Assembly: GCA_002400365.1 (NCBI GenBank)
Contig: DHFK01000028.1
Coordinates: 1 to 12,142, forward strand
Origin: Anaerolineales bacterium UBA4826
GTDB taxonomy: Bacteria > Chloroflexota > Anaerolineae > UBA4142
Direction: 5' to 3'
Length of the DNA: 12,142 nucleotides
Below the pieces are notes generated by a model, which searched no databases, was not told where the DNA came from, and saw only the letters and a list, made by a program, of their open reading frames with translations. How positions within the stretch are numbered: position 1 is the stretch's first letter; each line of letters opens with the position of its first letter. This document shows, piece after piece, positions 1-6,465 of the stretch. Position numbers and translations under genes: made by a program.

Positions 1-114
1 ACGGACTGGAATCTCATCATGTCCGGCACGGTGCTGGCGCTCTTGCCGCCGGTACTGGTCGTCATTTTGATGCAACAATGGTTCGTCAAGGGCTTGGTGC
101 AAACTGAGAAATAA
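1..114 (+). CDS. ABC sugar/glycerol-3-phosphate transporter permease, C-terminal end (partial)
   Basis: Only the last 37 residues and the TAA stop (112-114) lie in the window; the gene enters from the left. The visible tail has the pattern that ends MalG/UgpE-type binding-protein-dependent permeases: a Trp-Asn pair, a hydrophobic stretch with two prolines (LALLPPVLVVIL), then a Gln-rich turn and FVKGL close to the C-terminus. Such permeases form the inner-membrane channel of carbohydrate ABC importers. The next gene encodes a glycerophosphodiester phosphodiesterase, which suggests that the substrate is glycerol-3-phosphate or a glycerophosphodiester and that this is ugpE, but the tail alone cannot tell UgpE from other CUT1 permeases, so no symbol is given. 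The family call is fairly safe, the substrate is inference from context. Confidence 0.75.
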   Translation, partial: TDWNLIMSGTVLALLPPVLVVILMQQWFVKGLVQTEK

Positions 115-117
115 TGC

Positions 118-186
118 TAGGACGCGGACGAGCGCGGATGAACGCGGATTATTTCTCCGCGCTTGTCCGCGCTCGTCCGCGTCCTA
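118..186. repeat. Fold-back repeat built on the word GCGGACGA
   Basis: Two 31-base arms (118-148 and 156-186) are reverse complements with three mismatches, separated by a 7-base AT-rich loop (149-155). Each arm is a degenerate tandem of a roughly 10-base word (GGACGCGGAC, GAGCGCGGAT, GAACGCGGA). It fills the gap between the permease stop and the phosphodiesterase ribosome-binding site. In RNA it would form a very stable hairpin inside the operon transcript, where it could protect the upstream message or reduce downstream translation; that role is inference. Confidence 0.85.
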
Positions 187-200
187 TTCTCGAGGAGACC

Positions 201-1079
201 ATGAGAAACTTGTCACCTGTTCTCATCGCGGCTTTGCTCGCCGCGTGTGGCGCGCCGGCAGCGCCGCCGGTAACGCCAACGCGCATTGCGACGAATACGC
301 CGACCTCTGCGCCAACCCTCGCGCCGAAAACGTTGATCGTCGCGCATCGCGGCGGCGCGGCGCTTGCGCCGGAAAACACCCTCGCCGCGTTCTCGAACGC
401 GCTCAAACTCGGCGTGGATATGGTCGAGTGCGACGCGCATCTCAGCAAGGATGACGCGGTCGTGGTAATGCACGATTTCACCGTGTCGCGCACGACAAAC
501 GGCGTGGGCGAAATCCGCGACTTGACGCTGGCAGAACTCAAGACGCTGAACGCGGCGGCAAAATTCCCCGGCGGTAGTTACGCCGCGCAATCTGTTCCAA
601 CCTTGGGCGAGTTGCTCGATCTCGTCAAAGGGCACGCGGGCATCCAAATCGAAATCAAAGTTGGCGCAGGCAACGCGCGTTATCCCGGCATCGAGCGCAA
701 AGTGATTGACCTGATCAACGCGCGCGCGATGGCAGACCAGGCCATCATTATCTCGTTCGATTTCCCGACGCTCCAAGAAATCAAGGCGCTTGACCCGCGC
801 ATCAAGACCGGCGCGCTCGTTCGCGCGGATTGGTTCACCGCACGCGCTAGTGCCGATCAAGTCGTCGCCGACGCGATCGCGGCAACCGGCGCGGACTATT
901 TCATGCCGACCGCCGGTCCGGTCACCGAGGCGGTGGTCCAAGCCGTTCACGCGCGCGGACTCGGGATCGGCGTGTGGACGGTGGATACGCCGCAAGATAT
1001 GCGCCGCTTGGCTGACTGGGGCGTAGATGCGATTACGACCAACCGCCCCGGCGAGTTCAAGCGCGTGCTGGGGCGATAG
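201..1079 (+). CDS. ugpQ: Glycerophosphodiester phosphodiesterase, lipoprotein
   Basis: Hydrolyses glycerophosphodiesters to glycerol-3-phosphate and an alcohol. The 292-residue precursor begins with a short basic and hydrophobic signal ending in a lipobox LAAC (Cys16), then a Pro/Thr/Ala-rich linker to about residue 42, then the GDPD TIM barrel. Visible family motifs are HRGG (49-52), PENT (57-60), the metal ligands ECD (76-78), the catalytic HD (91-92) and a later IEIK strand. ATG 201 is chosen because GAGGAG lies just upstream and the signal peptide starts there; an in-frame ATG at 114 would add a translated hairpin repeat in front of the signal peptide. The E. coli UgpQ is cytoplasmic, so this form acts outside the membrane and could feed the importer encoded upstream. 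The enzyme family is clear; the symbol rests on similarity of role and context. Confidence 0.88.
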   Translation: MRNLSPVLIAALLAACGAPAAPPVTPTRIATNTPTSAPTLAPKTLIVAHRGGAALAPENTLAAFSNALKLGVDMVECDAHLSKDDAVVVMHDFTVSRTTNGVGEIRDLTLAELKTLNAAAKFPGGSYAAQSVPTLGELLDLVKGHAGIQIEIKVGAGNARYPGIERKVIDLINARAMADQAIIISFDFPTLQEIKALDPRIKTGALVRADWFTARASADQVVADAIAATGADYFMPTAGPVTEAVVQAVHARGLGIGVWTVDTPQDMRRLADWGVDAITTNRPGEFKRVLGR

Positions 1080-1186
1080 CGTATGGCAGATGGCAAATAG
1101 CGTATAGCATATAGCATATAGCCGTTGAGGACAAGGGCAATATGCCATACGCCATAAGCCATCTGCTATACGCTCTTTGCCATACG
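1080..1186. repeat. Imperfect fold-back repeat built on ATAGC/ATGGC words
   Basis: The left arm (1080-1122) is a run of the words GTATGGC, GCAAATAGC, GTATAGCAT and ATAGC. The right arm (1141-1186) carries their complements (GCCATAC, GCCATA, GCTATACGC, GCCATACG) after an 18-base spacer. Alignment of the arms needs small gaps. It starts immediately after the phosphodiesterase stop codon and ends about 15 bases before the tRNA promoter, so it sits where a transcription end for the upstream operon would be expected, but no T-run follows. Confidence 0.7.
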
Positions 1187-1200
1187 CCGTCTTGCGCCAT

Positions 1201-1228
1201 TTGCAATTTGCCTGATTCGCGGTATAAT
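1201..1228 (+). promoter_or_regulatory. Sigma-70 promoter of tRNA-Pro
   Basis: TTGCAA (1201-1206), a 16-base spacer and a perfect TATAAT (1223-1228). The -10 box ends 12 bases before the tRNA 5' end, leaving a leader of only a few bases for RNase P to remove. Confidence 0.75.
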
Positions 1229-1240
1229 GCGTTTCGCCAG

Positions 1241-1313
1241 CGGGGCGTAGCGCAGGTGGTAGCGCGCAGCGTTCGGGACGCTGAGGTCGATGGTTCAAGT
1301 CCATTCGCCCCGA
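1241..1313 (+). tRNA. tRNA-Pro (anticodon CGG)
   Basis: A full cloverleaf is visible in 73 bases. The acceptor stem CGGGGCG pairs with CGCCCCG (1306-1312) and starts with the C1-G72 pair typical of bacterial tRNA-Pro. The D stem is GCGC/GCGC, and the anticodon stem CAGCG/CGCTG holds loop TTCGGGA, giving anticodon CGG, which reads codon CCG. A five-base variable loop follows, then the T arm with TTCAAGT. The discriminator is A1313. The CCA end is not encoded next to it (the following bases are CACCA), so CCA must be added after transcription. The gene has its own promoter and terminator. Confidence 0.96.
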
Positions 1314-1319
1314 CACCAG

Positions 1320-1350
1320 ACGGCAACCCTATCGCGGTTGCCGTTTTTCT
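1320..1350 (+). terminator. Intrinsic terminator after tRNA-Pro
   Basis: ACGGCAACC (1320-1328) pairs with GGTTGCCGT (1336-1344) around a 7-base loop, followed by a T-rich run TTTTCTTTTCT. It lies seven bases after the tRNA end and isolates the tRNA gene from the downstream operon. Confidence 0.9.
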
Positions 1351-1364
1351 TTTCTGTCGGCTAA

Positions 1365-1392
1365 TTGACTAATCTCCCATTTGCCCTATAAT
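1365..1392 (+). promoter_or_regulatory. Strong sigma-70 promoter for the DUF951-MFS-glycosyltransferase operon
   Basis: TTGACT (1365-1370), 16-base spacer, TATAAT (1387-1392). Transcription should begin near 1399-1403, so the ATG at 1391 lies inside the -10 box and cannot be translated from this promoter. The next in-frame ATG, 1403, would be at or within about four bases of the transcript 5' end. Confidence 0.85.
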
Positions 1393-1402
1393 GCTTGCCG
1401 CT

Positions 1403-1633
1403 ATGCCTTTGGAAATTCGGCTCGGCGATGTAGTGCGGCTGCGCAAGCCGCATCCCTGTGGTGGTTATGAATGGCAAGTCGTTCGCCTCGGCGCAGACAT
1501 CGGCATTGTCTGTTCCACGTGCCAACATCGCGTCCTCCTGCCTCGCCGCGAGTTTGAAAAGCGCGTGAAAACTTTCGTCCGTCGTGCGGAGACCCCAAGC
1601 CCCACACCCCCGACCTCAGACCGGTCTGTCTGA
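1403..1633 (+). CDS. DUF951 family protein (YyzM-like)
   Basis: A 76-residue protein matching the small DUF951 family found in Firmicutes and Chloroflexota, whose function is unknown. Diagnostic features are the opening LGDVVRLRKPHPCG (7-20), EWQVVRLGADI (23-33), a CSTC pair (37-40) and the LLPRREFEKRVK block (45-56). The three cysteines (19, 37, 40) may bind metal, which is inference. ATG 1403 is used because the earlier in-frame ATG (1391) is part of the -10 hexamer; the message then has almost no 5' leader and no Shine-Dalgarno site. The last 15 or so residues (from Ala62, Pro/Thr/Ser-rich) lie beyond the usual family end and are encoded by repeat-like DNA. It is the first gene of an operon with the MFS exporter 33 bases downstream. 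Confidence 0.88.
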   Translation: MPLEIRLGDVVRLRKPHPCGGYEWQVVRLGADIGIVCSTCQHRVLLPRREFEKRVKTFVRRAETPSPTPPTSDRSV

Positions 1634-1666
1634 AATCTGCCGTCTATTGTCTGTGATCGGTTGTCC
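1590..1666. repeat. Low-complexity repeat-like segment with a 12-base palindrome
   Basis: The segment starts with a C-rich run (ACCCCAAGCCCCACACCCCC), then the perfect palindrome CAGACCGGTCTG (1617-1628), then loosely repeated words CTGCCGTCTATTGTCTGTGA. It covers the 3' end of the DUF951 gene and the whole gap before the MFS gene. It resembles one arm of the word-repeat elements elsewhere in the window, but a matching second arm is not present. Confidence 0.4.
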
Positions 1667-3031
1667 ATGGAATCACTCCATCCAAGCGGGTACACCGTCG
1701 TACTCAGGAATCGAAATTTTCTCGCGATCTGGATGGCGCAGGTGTTGTCCAACACCGCGCTCACCGGCTCGTTCTTCCTCCAACTCATTCTCATCGAGGT
1801 GGTGACGGAATCGAGCGCGCAACTCGGCGCGGTGATCCTCGCCTTTAGTCTGCCGGCGGTCTTGTTGAGCGCGATCGCCGGCATGGTCGTTGACCGCGTT
1901 TCCAAAAAGTCCATTTTGATTTGGTCAAACGCGCTGCGCGTGGTCACTGGCGCGGCGCTGGCGATCGTCGCCGCGCTCCTGCCGGGCAACAAACTGAGCG
2001 AAGCGCTCTTCCTCTCCATCCTCTACGTCCTCGTTTTTGCTACCTCCGCCATCGGCCAATTCTTCGCGCCCGCCGAGGGTTCGACGATTCCACTGCTCGT
2101 CCGCGCCGAAAATTTGCTGCCGGCCAACTCGCTCTTCACCCTCACTTTTACCGCGTCGCAAATCTTGGGCATGGTCATCCTCGCGCCGCTCGGCGTCAAG
2201 CTGATCGGCATCGTCGGCTCGCTATGGGTCGCGGTGGCGATGTACCTGGGCGCGACGCTTTTGGTCGCGTGGCTCCCGCGCGATCAGCCGGTGCGCGCCG
2301 AGGCGATTGACGGCGCGTCCGCGGTGCGCCGCGCCTGGGACGAGGTTCGCGCGGGCTGGCAGTTTGCGATCGCGCACCGCAGTATCTTCGTCGCGCTGCT
2401 GCAACTCGCGCTCGTTTCGACAATCACGATGATTATGGCGGAACTCGCGCCGGGCTTTGCCAAGCGCGTGCTCGGTCTCAGCGCCGAAGACGCGACGTAC
2501 GTCTTTTGGCCCGCCGGCGTCGGAATGTTGCTGGCAAGTATTCTGATCGGGCGGTTTGGACAGCGCGTCCCGCGCGAAATCCTGGCGAGCATTGGAATGA
2601 TCGGAGTGGCGGCGGCTCTGCTCGGACTTGCCTGGGCGGGCGGCGGCAGCGAGGTTTTCGGCAAACCGTTGTTCGTCGGACACCCCGAACTCGTTCTCAC
2701 CACGTCGGCGATGGTCATGTTCTTTTCGCTCATCGTCGGCATGATGATGGCGACAATCAATATCCCCGCGCAAACCGTCGTGCAAGAGCGCTCGAGCGAC
2801 GCGGTGCGCGGACGCGTGCTGGCGGTTCAGTTCACGCTGTCGAACGCACTCGGTATCCCGCCCATGTTGTTCATCGGCAATCTCGCCGACATCTATGGGA
2901 TTCCGCGCATCACTTCGGTTATGGCTATCCTGATTGCGTTCCTCGCCGGGGCAAACCTGATCTGGGCGATTTCGATGACGCGCCTCGCGCGGTTGCGCCA
3001 CGCCCATCATACCACATCGCATCTTGATTGA
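1667..3031 (+). CDS. MFS transporter (12-TM exporter type)
   Basis: A 454-residue integral membrane protein with about twelve hydrophobic segments and a central hydrophilic loop near residues 204-225, as in the major facilitator superfamily. The loop between segments 2 and 3 reads GMVVDRVSKKSIL (72-84), a motif-A version close to that of the MFS_3/macrolide-efflux-like branch. A late block RSSDAVRGRVLAVQF also fits that branch and suggests proton-driven export; the substrate cannot be read. ATG 1667 is preferred over TTG 1661, which is in frame two codons earlier; neither has a good Shine-Dalgarno site, so translation may depend on coupling. No promoter is seen in the 33-base gap, so it should be cotranscribed with the DUF951 gene. 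Its end overlaps the next gene by eight bases. Confidence 0.88.
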   Translation: MESLHPSGYTVVLRNRNFLAIWMAQVLSNTALTGSFFLQLILIEVVTESSAQLGAVILAFSLPAVLLSAIAGMVVDRVSKKSILIWSNALRVVTGAALAIVAALLPGNKLSEALFLSILYVLVFATSAIGQFFAPAEGSTIPLLVRAENLLPANSLFTLTFTASQILGMVILAPLGVKLIGIVGSLWVAVAMYLGATLLVAWLPRDQPVRAEAIDGASAVRRAWDEVRAGWQFAIAHRSIFVALLQLALVSTITMIMAELAPGFAKRVLGLSAEDATYVFWPAGVGMLLASILIGRFGQRVPREILASIGMIGVAAALLGLAWAGGGSEVFGKPLFVGHPELVLTTSAMVMFFSLIVGMMMATINIPAQTVVQERSSDAVRGRVLAVQFTLSNALGIPPMLFIGNLADIYGIPRITSVMAILIAFLAGANLIWAISMTRLARLRHAHHTTSHLD

Positions 3032-4196
3032 CACCGACTTGGCAGCACCCCAATCTTCTCGACGCATCCTGATTCTCATGTCCGATACCGGCGGCGGGCA
3101 TCGCAGCGCCGCCGAGGCGATTGCCGCGGGGCTCGCGCGCGAATTTCCGGGACGCTACCAGACAACGTTGCTCGACGGGATCGCGCGCGCGGCGGTTTTC
3201 CCATTCAACCACACGGCCGAATGGTATCGGCCGGTCGTCACGTACGCCGAATGGTCGTGGGGCTTGCTATTCCGCACGACAAACAATCGTCTAGCCGCAC
3301 GGCTAGGTCCTAAACTCTTGGATCTCTTGGCGGGCAGGCGGCTGCGCCACTTGCTGCGCGCGCACTCGCCCGATCTCGTCGTCAGCACGCATCCGCTCTT
3401 TACGGCGTTCCCGCGTCGTCTGCTGCGCGAGATCGGAGCGCGCGCGCCTTTCGTCACGGTCGTCACCGATTTGTTCGACGCGCATATCCTCTGGTTTGAC
3501 CGCGAGGTAGAACTCTGCGCGGTCCCGACTGACGGCGCGCGACAAGCGGCGCTGCGCTACGGTATGCCGGACGGAAAAATCCGCGTGACCGGCGAGCCGG
3601 TGAATCTGAAATTCCTCGACAGCGGGCTGAGCAAAACAGAGGCGCGCCGCAAACTCGGACTCACGCCCGATCAAACGACGATTCTCCTCGTCGGCGGCGG
3701 CGAGGGGATGGGACCACTGGACCAGATCGCGCGCGCGGTTGATCGCGCGCGGTTGCCCGGGCAGTTGGTCGTCATCGCGGGACGCAATGAGCCGTTGCGG
3801 CGCAAACTCCAAGCCGCGCCCTGGCAAATCGCAGTGCGCGTGCAGGGTTTTGTGACCAACATGCCCGAATGGATGCGCGCATCGGATGTGATCGTCACCA
3901 AAGCGGGACCGGGGACGATCAGCGAAGCGTTGGCGTGCGGCTTGCCGATTCTGCTCAGCGGATTCTTGCCGGGACAGGAAAACGGTAACGTCACGTTTGT
4001 CGAGCAGAGCGGCGTCGGCGTCCTACGGAAAGACCCGGACGACATCGCGCGCACCCTAGGCGAATGGCTCGCGCCGGGGAACGACACGCTCGCGCGTCTG
4101 TCGGCGCGCGCGCGCGAACTGGCGCGCCCGCGCGCCGCGCTCGACATCGCCAAGATGTTGGATGAGATCTTGACCACGCGCCCGTCGCGTGTATAA
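3024..4196 (+). CDS. GT28-family glycosyltransferase, MGDG-synthase-like
   Basis: A 390-residue member of the MurG-like GT-B group. The N-terminal domain opens with a beta strand and the acceptor-lipid motif DTGGGHRSAAEAI (21-33) of the MGDG-synthase family. The C-terminal half has the family signature VTKAGPGTISEALACGLP and PGQENGN (about residues 291-326), which matches plant and Chloroflexus monogalactosyldiacylglycerol synthases closely and UgtP more loosely. It likely transfers a sugar from a UDP-sugar to diacylglycerol at the inner membrane face. Galactose against glucose cannot be decided by eye. The TTG at 3024 is chosen because the only early ATG (3078) would remove the first beta strand; TTG 3039 is also possible. 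The eight-base overlap with the MFS gene implies translational coupling. A promoter for the next gene is embedded in its last codons. Confidence 0.87.
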   Translation: MIDTDLAAPQSSRRILILMSDTGGGHRSAAEAIAAGLAREFPGRYQTTLLDGIARAAVFPFNHTAEWYRPVVTYAEWSWGLLFRTTNNRLAARLGPKLLDLLAGRRLRHLLRAHSPDLVVSTHPLFTAFPRRLLREIGARAPFVTVVTDLFDAHILWFDREVELCAVPTDGARQAALRYGMPDGKIRVTGEPVNLKFLDSGLSKTEARRKLGLTPDQTTILLVGGGEGMGPLDQIARAVDRARLPGQLVVIAGRNEPLRRKLQAAPWQIAVRVQGFVTNMPEWMRASDVIVTKAGPGTISEALACGLPILLSGFLPGQENGNVTFVEQSGVGVLRKDPDDIARTLGEWLAPGNDTLARLSARARELARPRAALDIAKMLDEILTTRPSRV

Positions 4197-4197
4197 T
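4170..4197 (+). promoter_or_regulatory. Sigma-70 promoter inside the glycosyltransferase 3' end
   Basis: TTGACC (4170-4175), 16-base spacer, TATAAT (4192-4197). The stop codon of the glycosyltransferase (4194-4196) is part of the -10 hexamer. Transcription should start near 4204, about 14 bases before the ATG of the solute-binding protein gene. Confidence 0.8.
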
Positions 4198-4217
4198 TCG
4201 AGATAGCGGTTCTGCAG

Positions 4218-5570
4218 ATGGATACTCGGAAACTATATATTGCTCTCGGCGTCGGCGCGCTGGCACTCGTTGGCTTGACGGCTTGCGCCGGCGTTCTGCC
4301 GGGCAACAACGAACTTCCCAGCGCGCCCACGCCGAGCCGCGCGATTACCCTTACGCTCTGGCACACACAGAGCGGCGCGCCGGCGAGACTCCTGAGTACG
4401 TTGGCAAATGATTTCCACAAAGCGTACCCCAACCTCACCGTGCGCGCAGAACAGAAATCGAACGAAGGCGATTTGCTGCGCCAAGGGCTTGCCGCCATCG
4501 CGCTGAACCAGACGCCCGATCTGATCCTCGCCAGCCCGCGCACGATCGCCGAGTTTGCGCGCAAAGGCGCGCTCGTCAATCTCGACCCGCTGCTGCATGA
4601 CGCGAAACAAGGTCTGACCGAAGCGGATCGCCAGGACTGGTTCCCCGGCATTCTCGACGCCGCGCGTTTCCCTGATCCGAAAAATCAACTCTTTGGCTTG
4701 CCGTTTGACGCCAGCGCCGTCGTGCTGTACTACAACGCCGATCTCCTAAAGGCGGCAAAGGTGGACGCGCCGCCGCGCACCTGGGAGCAATTCAGCGCCG
4801 CCGCGCGCGCGACGACCCAGGGCAATGCGCGCGGCTGGGCCATGTCGCCGGACGCGGCGGTTTTCTACGCGTGCTTGTTCAGCCAGGGCGGCAGCGTCTT
4901 GACGGCGCGCGCAACGCAGCCCCGCGCCCAGTTCGACGACGCCGCTGGACTCAGGACACTGCAATTGATCGCCGCGTTGACCAAAGGCGGCGCGGCGTAT
5001 CTTGCCGACAGCAAGGACAGCGCGCGCAGCGACCTGGCGCAAGGCAAGGCGGCGCTCTGGTTCGGCGCAACCGACGATCTGGCGCCGCTGGCAGAGGCGA
5101 CGACACGCGCGCCGGACAGTTCGCAATGGGGTGTAACCAACGTTCCCCAAAACGATCCCAGCCGTCCGCTCACCACAGTGTTCGGCGCGAGTCTTGCGCT
5201 TTTCAAATCCGCCCCAAGCGGCGCGAACGACATCGCCGACGCGCGCGTGCGCGCGGCGTGGTCGTTTGCGCGCTGGCTCACCTTGCCGGAACAGAGCGCG
5301 CGGTGGTCACGCGCCACGCTAACGATTCCGGTCCGCCTGTCCGCGCAACTGCTGCTGGCGAACAACTTGCCGCCGAATCTCCAGCGTCTGCGCGATGGTT
5401 TCGGCGATACACTTCCCGCCGGACGCGCGCTGCCGACCGTGAAGGATGCCGGGCTGATTGACGCCGCAATCGTGGAAATGTGGACGAGCGTGGCAAATGG
5501 AGCAGACCCCGCCGCCGCGCTGAAGAATGCCGCGACGCGCGTCAATTGGATTTTGGGGCAAACACCATAG
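4218..5570 (+). CDS. ABC transporter solute-binding lipoprotein, family 1 (sugar type)
   Basis: A 450-residue extracellular binding protein of the carbohydrate-uptake class. It has an N-terminal hydrophobic signal with lipobox LTAC (Cys23), a short Pro/Ala linker and then the family pattern: an ITLTLWHTQSG strand (about 43-53), a first-lobe stretch ending in DLILASPRTIAEFARKGALV, and LPFDASAVVLYYNADLL (162-178) followed by a WEQF helix, where sugars usually stack on aromatic residues. The C-terminal lobe contains the ARWLTLPEQSARWS helix. No permease or ATPase gene is next to it, so it must work with a transporter encoded elsewhere or act as an orphan receptor. It has its own promoter, but no clear Shine-Dalgarno site precedes ATG 4218. 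The substrate is unknown. Confidence 0.88.
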   Translation: MDTRKLYIALGVGALALVGLTACAGVLPGNNELPSAPTPSRAITLTLWHTQSGAPARLLSTLANDFHKAYPNLTVRAEQKSNEGDLLRQGLAAIALNQTPDLILASPRTIAEFARKGALVNLDPLLHDAKQGLTEADRQDWFPGILDAARFPDPKNQLFGLPFDASAVVLYYNADLLKAAKVDAPPRTWEQFSAAARATTQGNARGWAMSPDAAVFYACLFSQGGSVLTARATQPRAQFDDAAGLRTLQLIAALTKGGAAYLADSKDSARSDLAQGKAALWFGATDDLAPLAEATTRAPDSSQWGVTNVPQNDPSRPLTTVFGASLALFKSAPSGANDIADARVRAAWSFARWLTLPEQSARWSRATLTIPVRLSAQLLLANNLPPNLQRLRDGFGDTLPAGRALPTVKDAGLIDAAIVEMWTSVANGADPAAALKNAATRVNWILGQTP

Positions 5571-5650
5571 CGGGTGGCGAGTGACGAGTGACGGGTGACG
5601 TGTCGCGATTCTCCATGTCACTCGTCACCCGACACGCGTCACTCGTCACA
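5571..5650. repeat. Imperfect fold-back repeat built on GTGACGA words
   Basis: The left arm (about 5571-5607) repeats GAGTGACGAGTGACGGGTGA-type words. The right arm (about 5613-5650) carries the complements GTCACTCGTCACCCG and GCGTCACTCGTCAC. The arms align with small gaps. It begins at the base after the binding-protein stop codon and ends just before the ribosome-binding site of the next gene, the same placement as the repeat at 118-186. Confidence 0.75.
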
Positions 5651-5664
5651 CAAAAGGATTTTCC

Positions 5665-6465
5665 ATGTCCCTGCGTCTTCAAACCGCGCTGCGCGCCGCG
5701 CGCGCGGCGGGAAAAGTACTCCTGGACAAATTGCACGATGGACGGCAAATTCATTCCAAGGGCAAGCGCGACATCGTGACCGATGCGGATTACGCCGCCG
5801 ATCGGACTGTGCGCAAGATTCTGCTGTCGCGTTTCCCGCGCGACCAATTCCTGTCGGAAGAAGATGATGCCGACGCGCGCAAACGATTGTGGGCGCAGGC
5901 AAGCGCGTCGGACGGACTGGCGCTGTGGGTGGTTGACCCGCTGGATGGCACGACGAATTACTCGCGCAGTCTATGTCCCTTTTGCGTGTCCATCGCGCTG
6001 TACCAAGCCGGCGCCGTGCGCATCGGCGTAGTGTACGATCCGATCCGCGACGAATTGTTCTCAGCGGAACGCGGGCGCGGCGCGCGCTTGAACGGCAAAC
6101 CGATCCGCGCGAGTTCTGTCCGCGCGTTCGACGCTGCGGTGATCGGGACCGAATGGGCGCGCGCGCCCAAATTGCGCCGCCGCATGGTCGCAATCCTCGC
6201 GCAAGTCGTCGGGCGCGCGATGACGGCGCGCGCGTTCGGCAGCGCGGCGCTTTCGCTCTGCGCCATTGCCGCCGGGCGAATGGATGGTTACATCCACTTG
6301 TCGCTCTCTCCCTGGGATGTCGCCGCCGCCGCGCTGATCGTCGAGGAAGCCGGCGGCACAGTGACGACGCCCGCCGGCGTCGCGTGGAACTTGCATTGCA
6401 AAGGGTACGTCGCGAGCAATGGGTTGCTACATTCGAGACTGTTGAGATGTTTTGATGAGGGGTAG
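5665..6465 (+). CDS. Inositol monophosphatase family protein
   Basis: A 266-residue Mg-dependent, lithium-sensitive-type phosphatase. The motifs are complete: KRDIVTDAD (34-42), the metal-ligand site SEED (64-67, Glu65 as ligand), DPLDGTTN (91-98 with Asp91 and Asp94) and the C-terminal WDVAAAALIVEEAGG (217-231 with Asp218). Length fits the family. It may act on inositol-1-phosphate, on a related sugar phosphate or on PAP; motifs do not decide which. ATG 5665 is supported by AAAAGGA seven bases upstream. It overlaps the following gene by 11 bases, so the two are translated together. A link to inositol-containing lipids would suit the nearby lipid genes but is inference. Confidence 0.92.
   Translation: MSLRLQTALRAARAAGKVLLDKLHDGRQIHSKGKRDIVTDADYAADRTVRKILLSRFPRDQFLSEEDDADARKRLWAQASASDGLALWVVDPLDGTTNYSRSLCPFCVSIALYQAGAVRIGVVYDPIRDELFSAERGRGARLNGKPIRASSVRAFDAAVIGTEWARAPKLRRRMVAILAQVVGRAMTARAFGSAALSLCAIAAGRMDGYIHLSLSPWDVAAAALIVEEAGGTVTTPAGVAWNLHCKGYVASNGLLHSRLLRCFDEG

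Noticed and set aside
114..200. Upstream ATG at 114 as start of the phosphodiesterase
   Set aside because: It would put a translated hairpin repeat before the signal peptide; ATG 201 has GAGGAG upstream and starts the lipoprotein signal directly.
213..1316. Long open frame of 367 codons on the minus strand
   Set aside because: It lies opposite the clear phosphodiesterase gene, the repeat and tRNA-Pro, and its Arg/His-rich product has no recognisable domain; it is a shadow caused by GC-rich codon use.
1391..1402. ATG 1391 as start of the DUF951 gene
   Set aside because: It is part of the TATAAT -10 hexamer and so upstream of the likely transcript start.
118..5650. Word repeats as possible CRISPR arrays
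   Set aside because: The repeat words are contiguous and degenerate with no regular unique spacers, and the arms are inverted rather than direct repeats.
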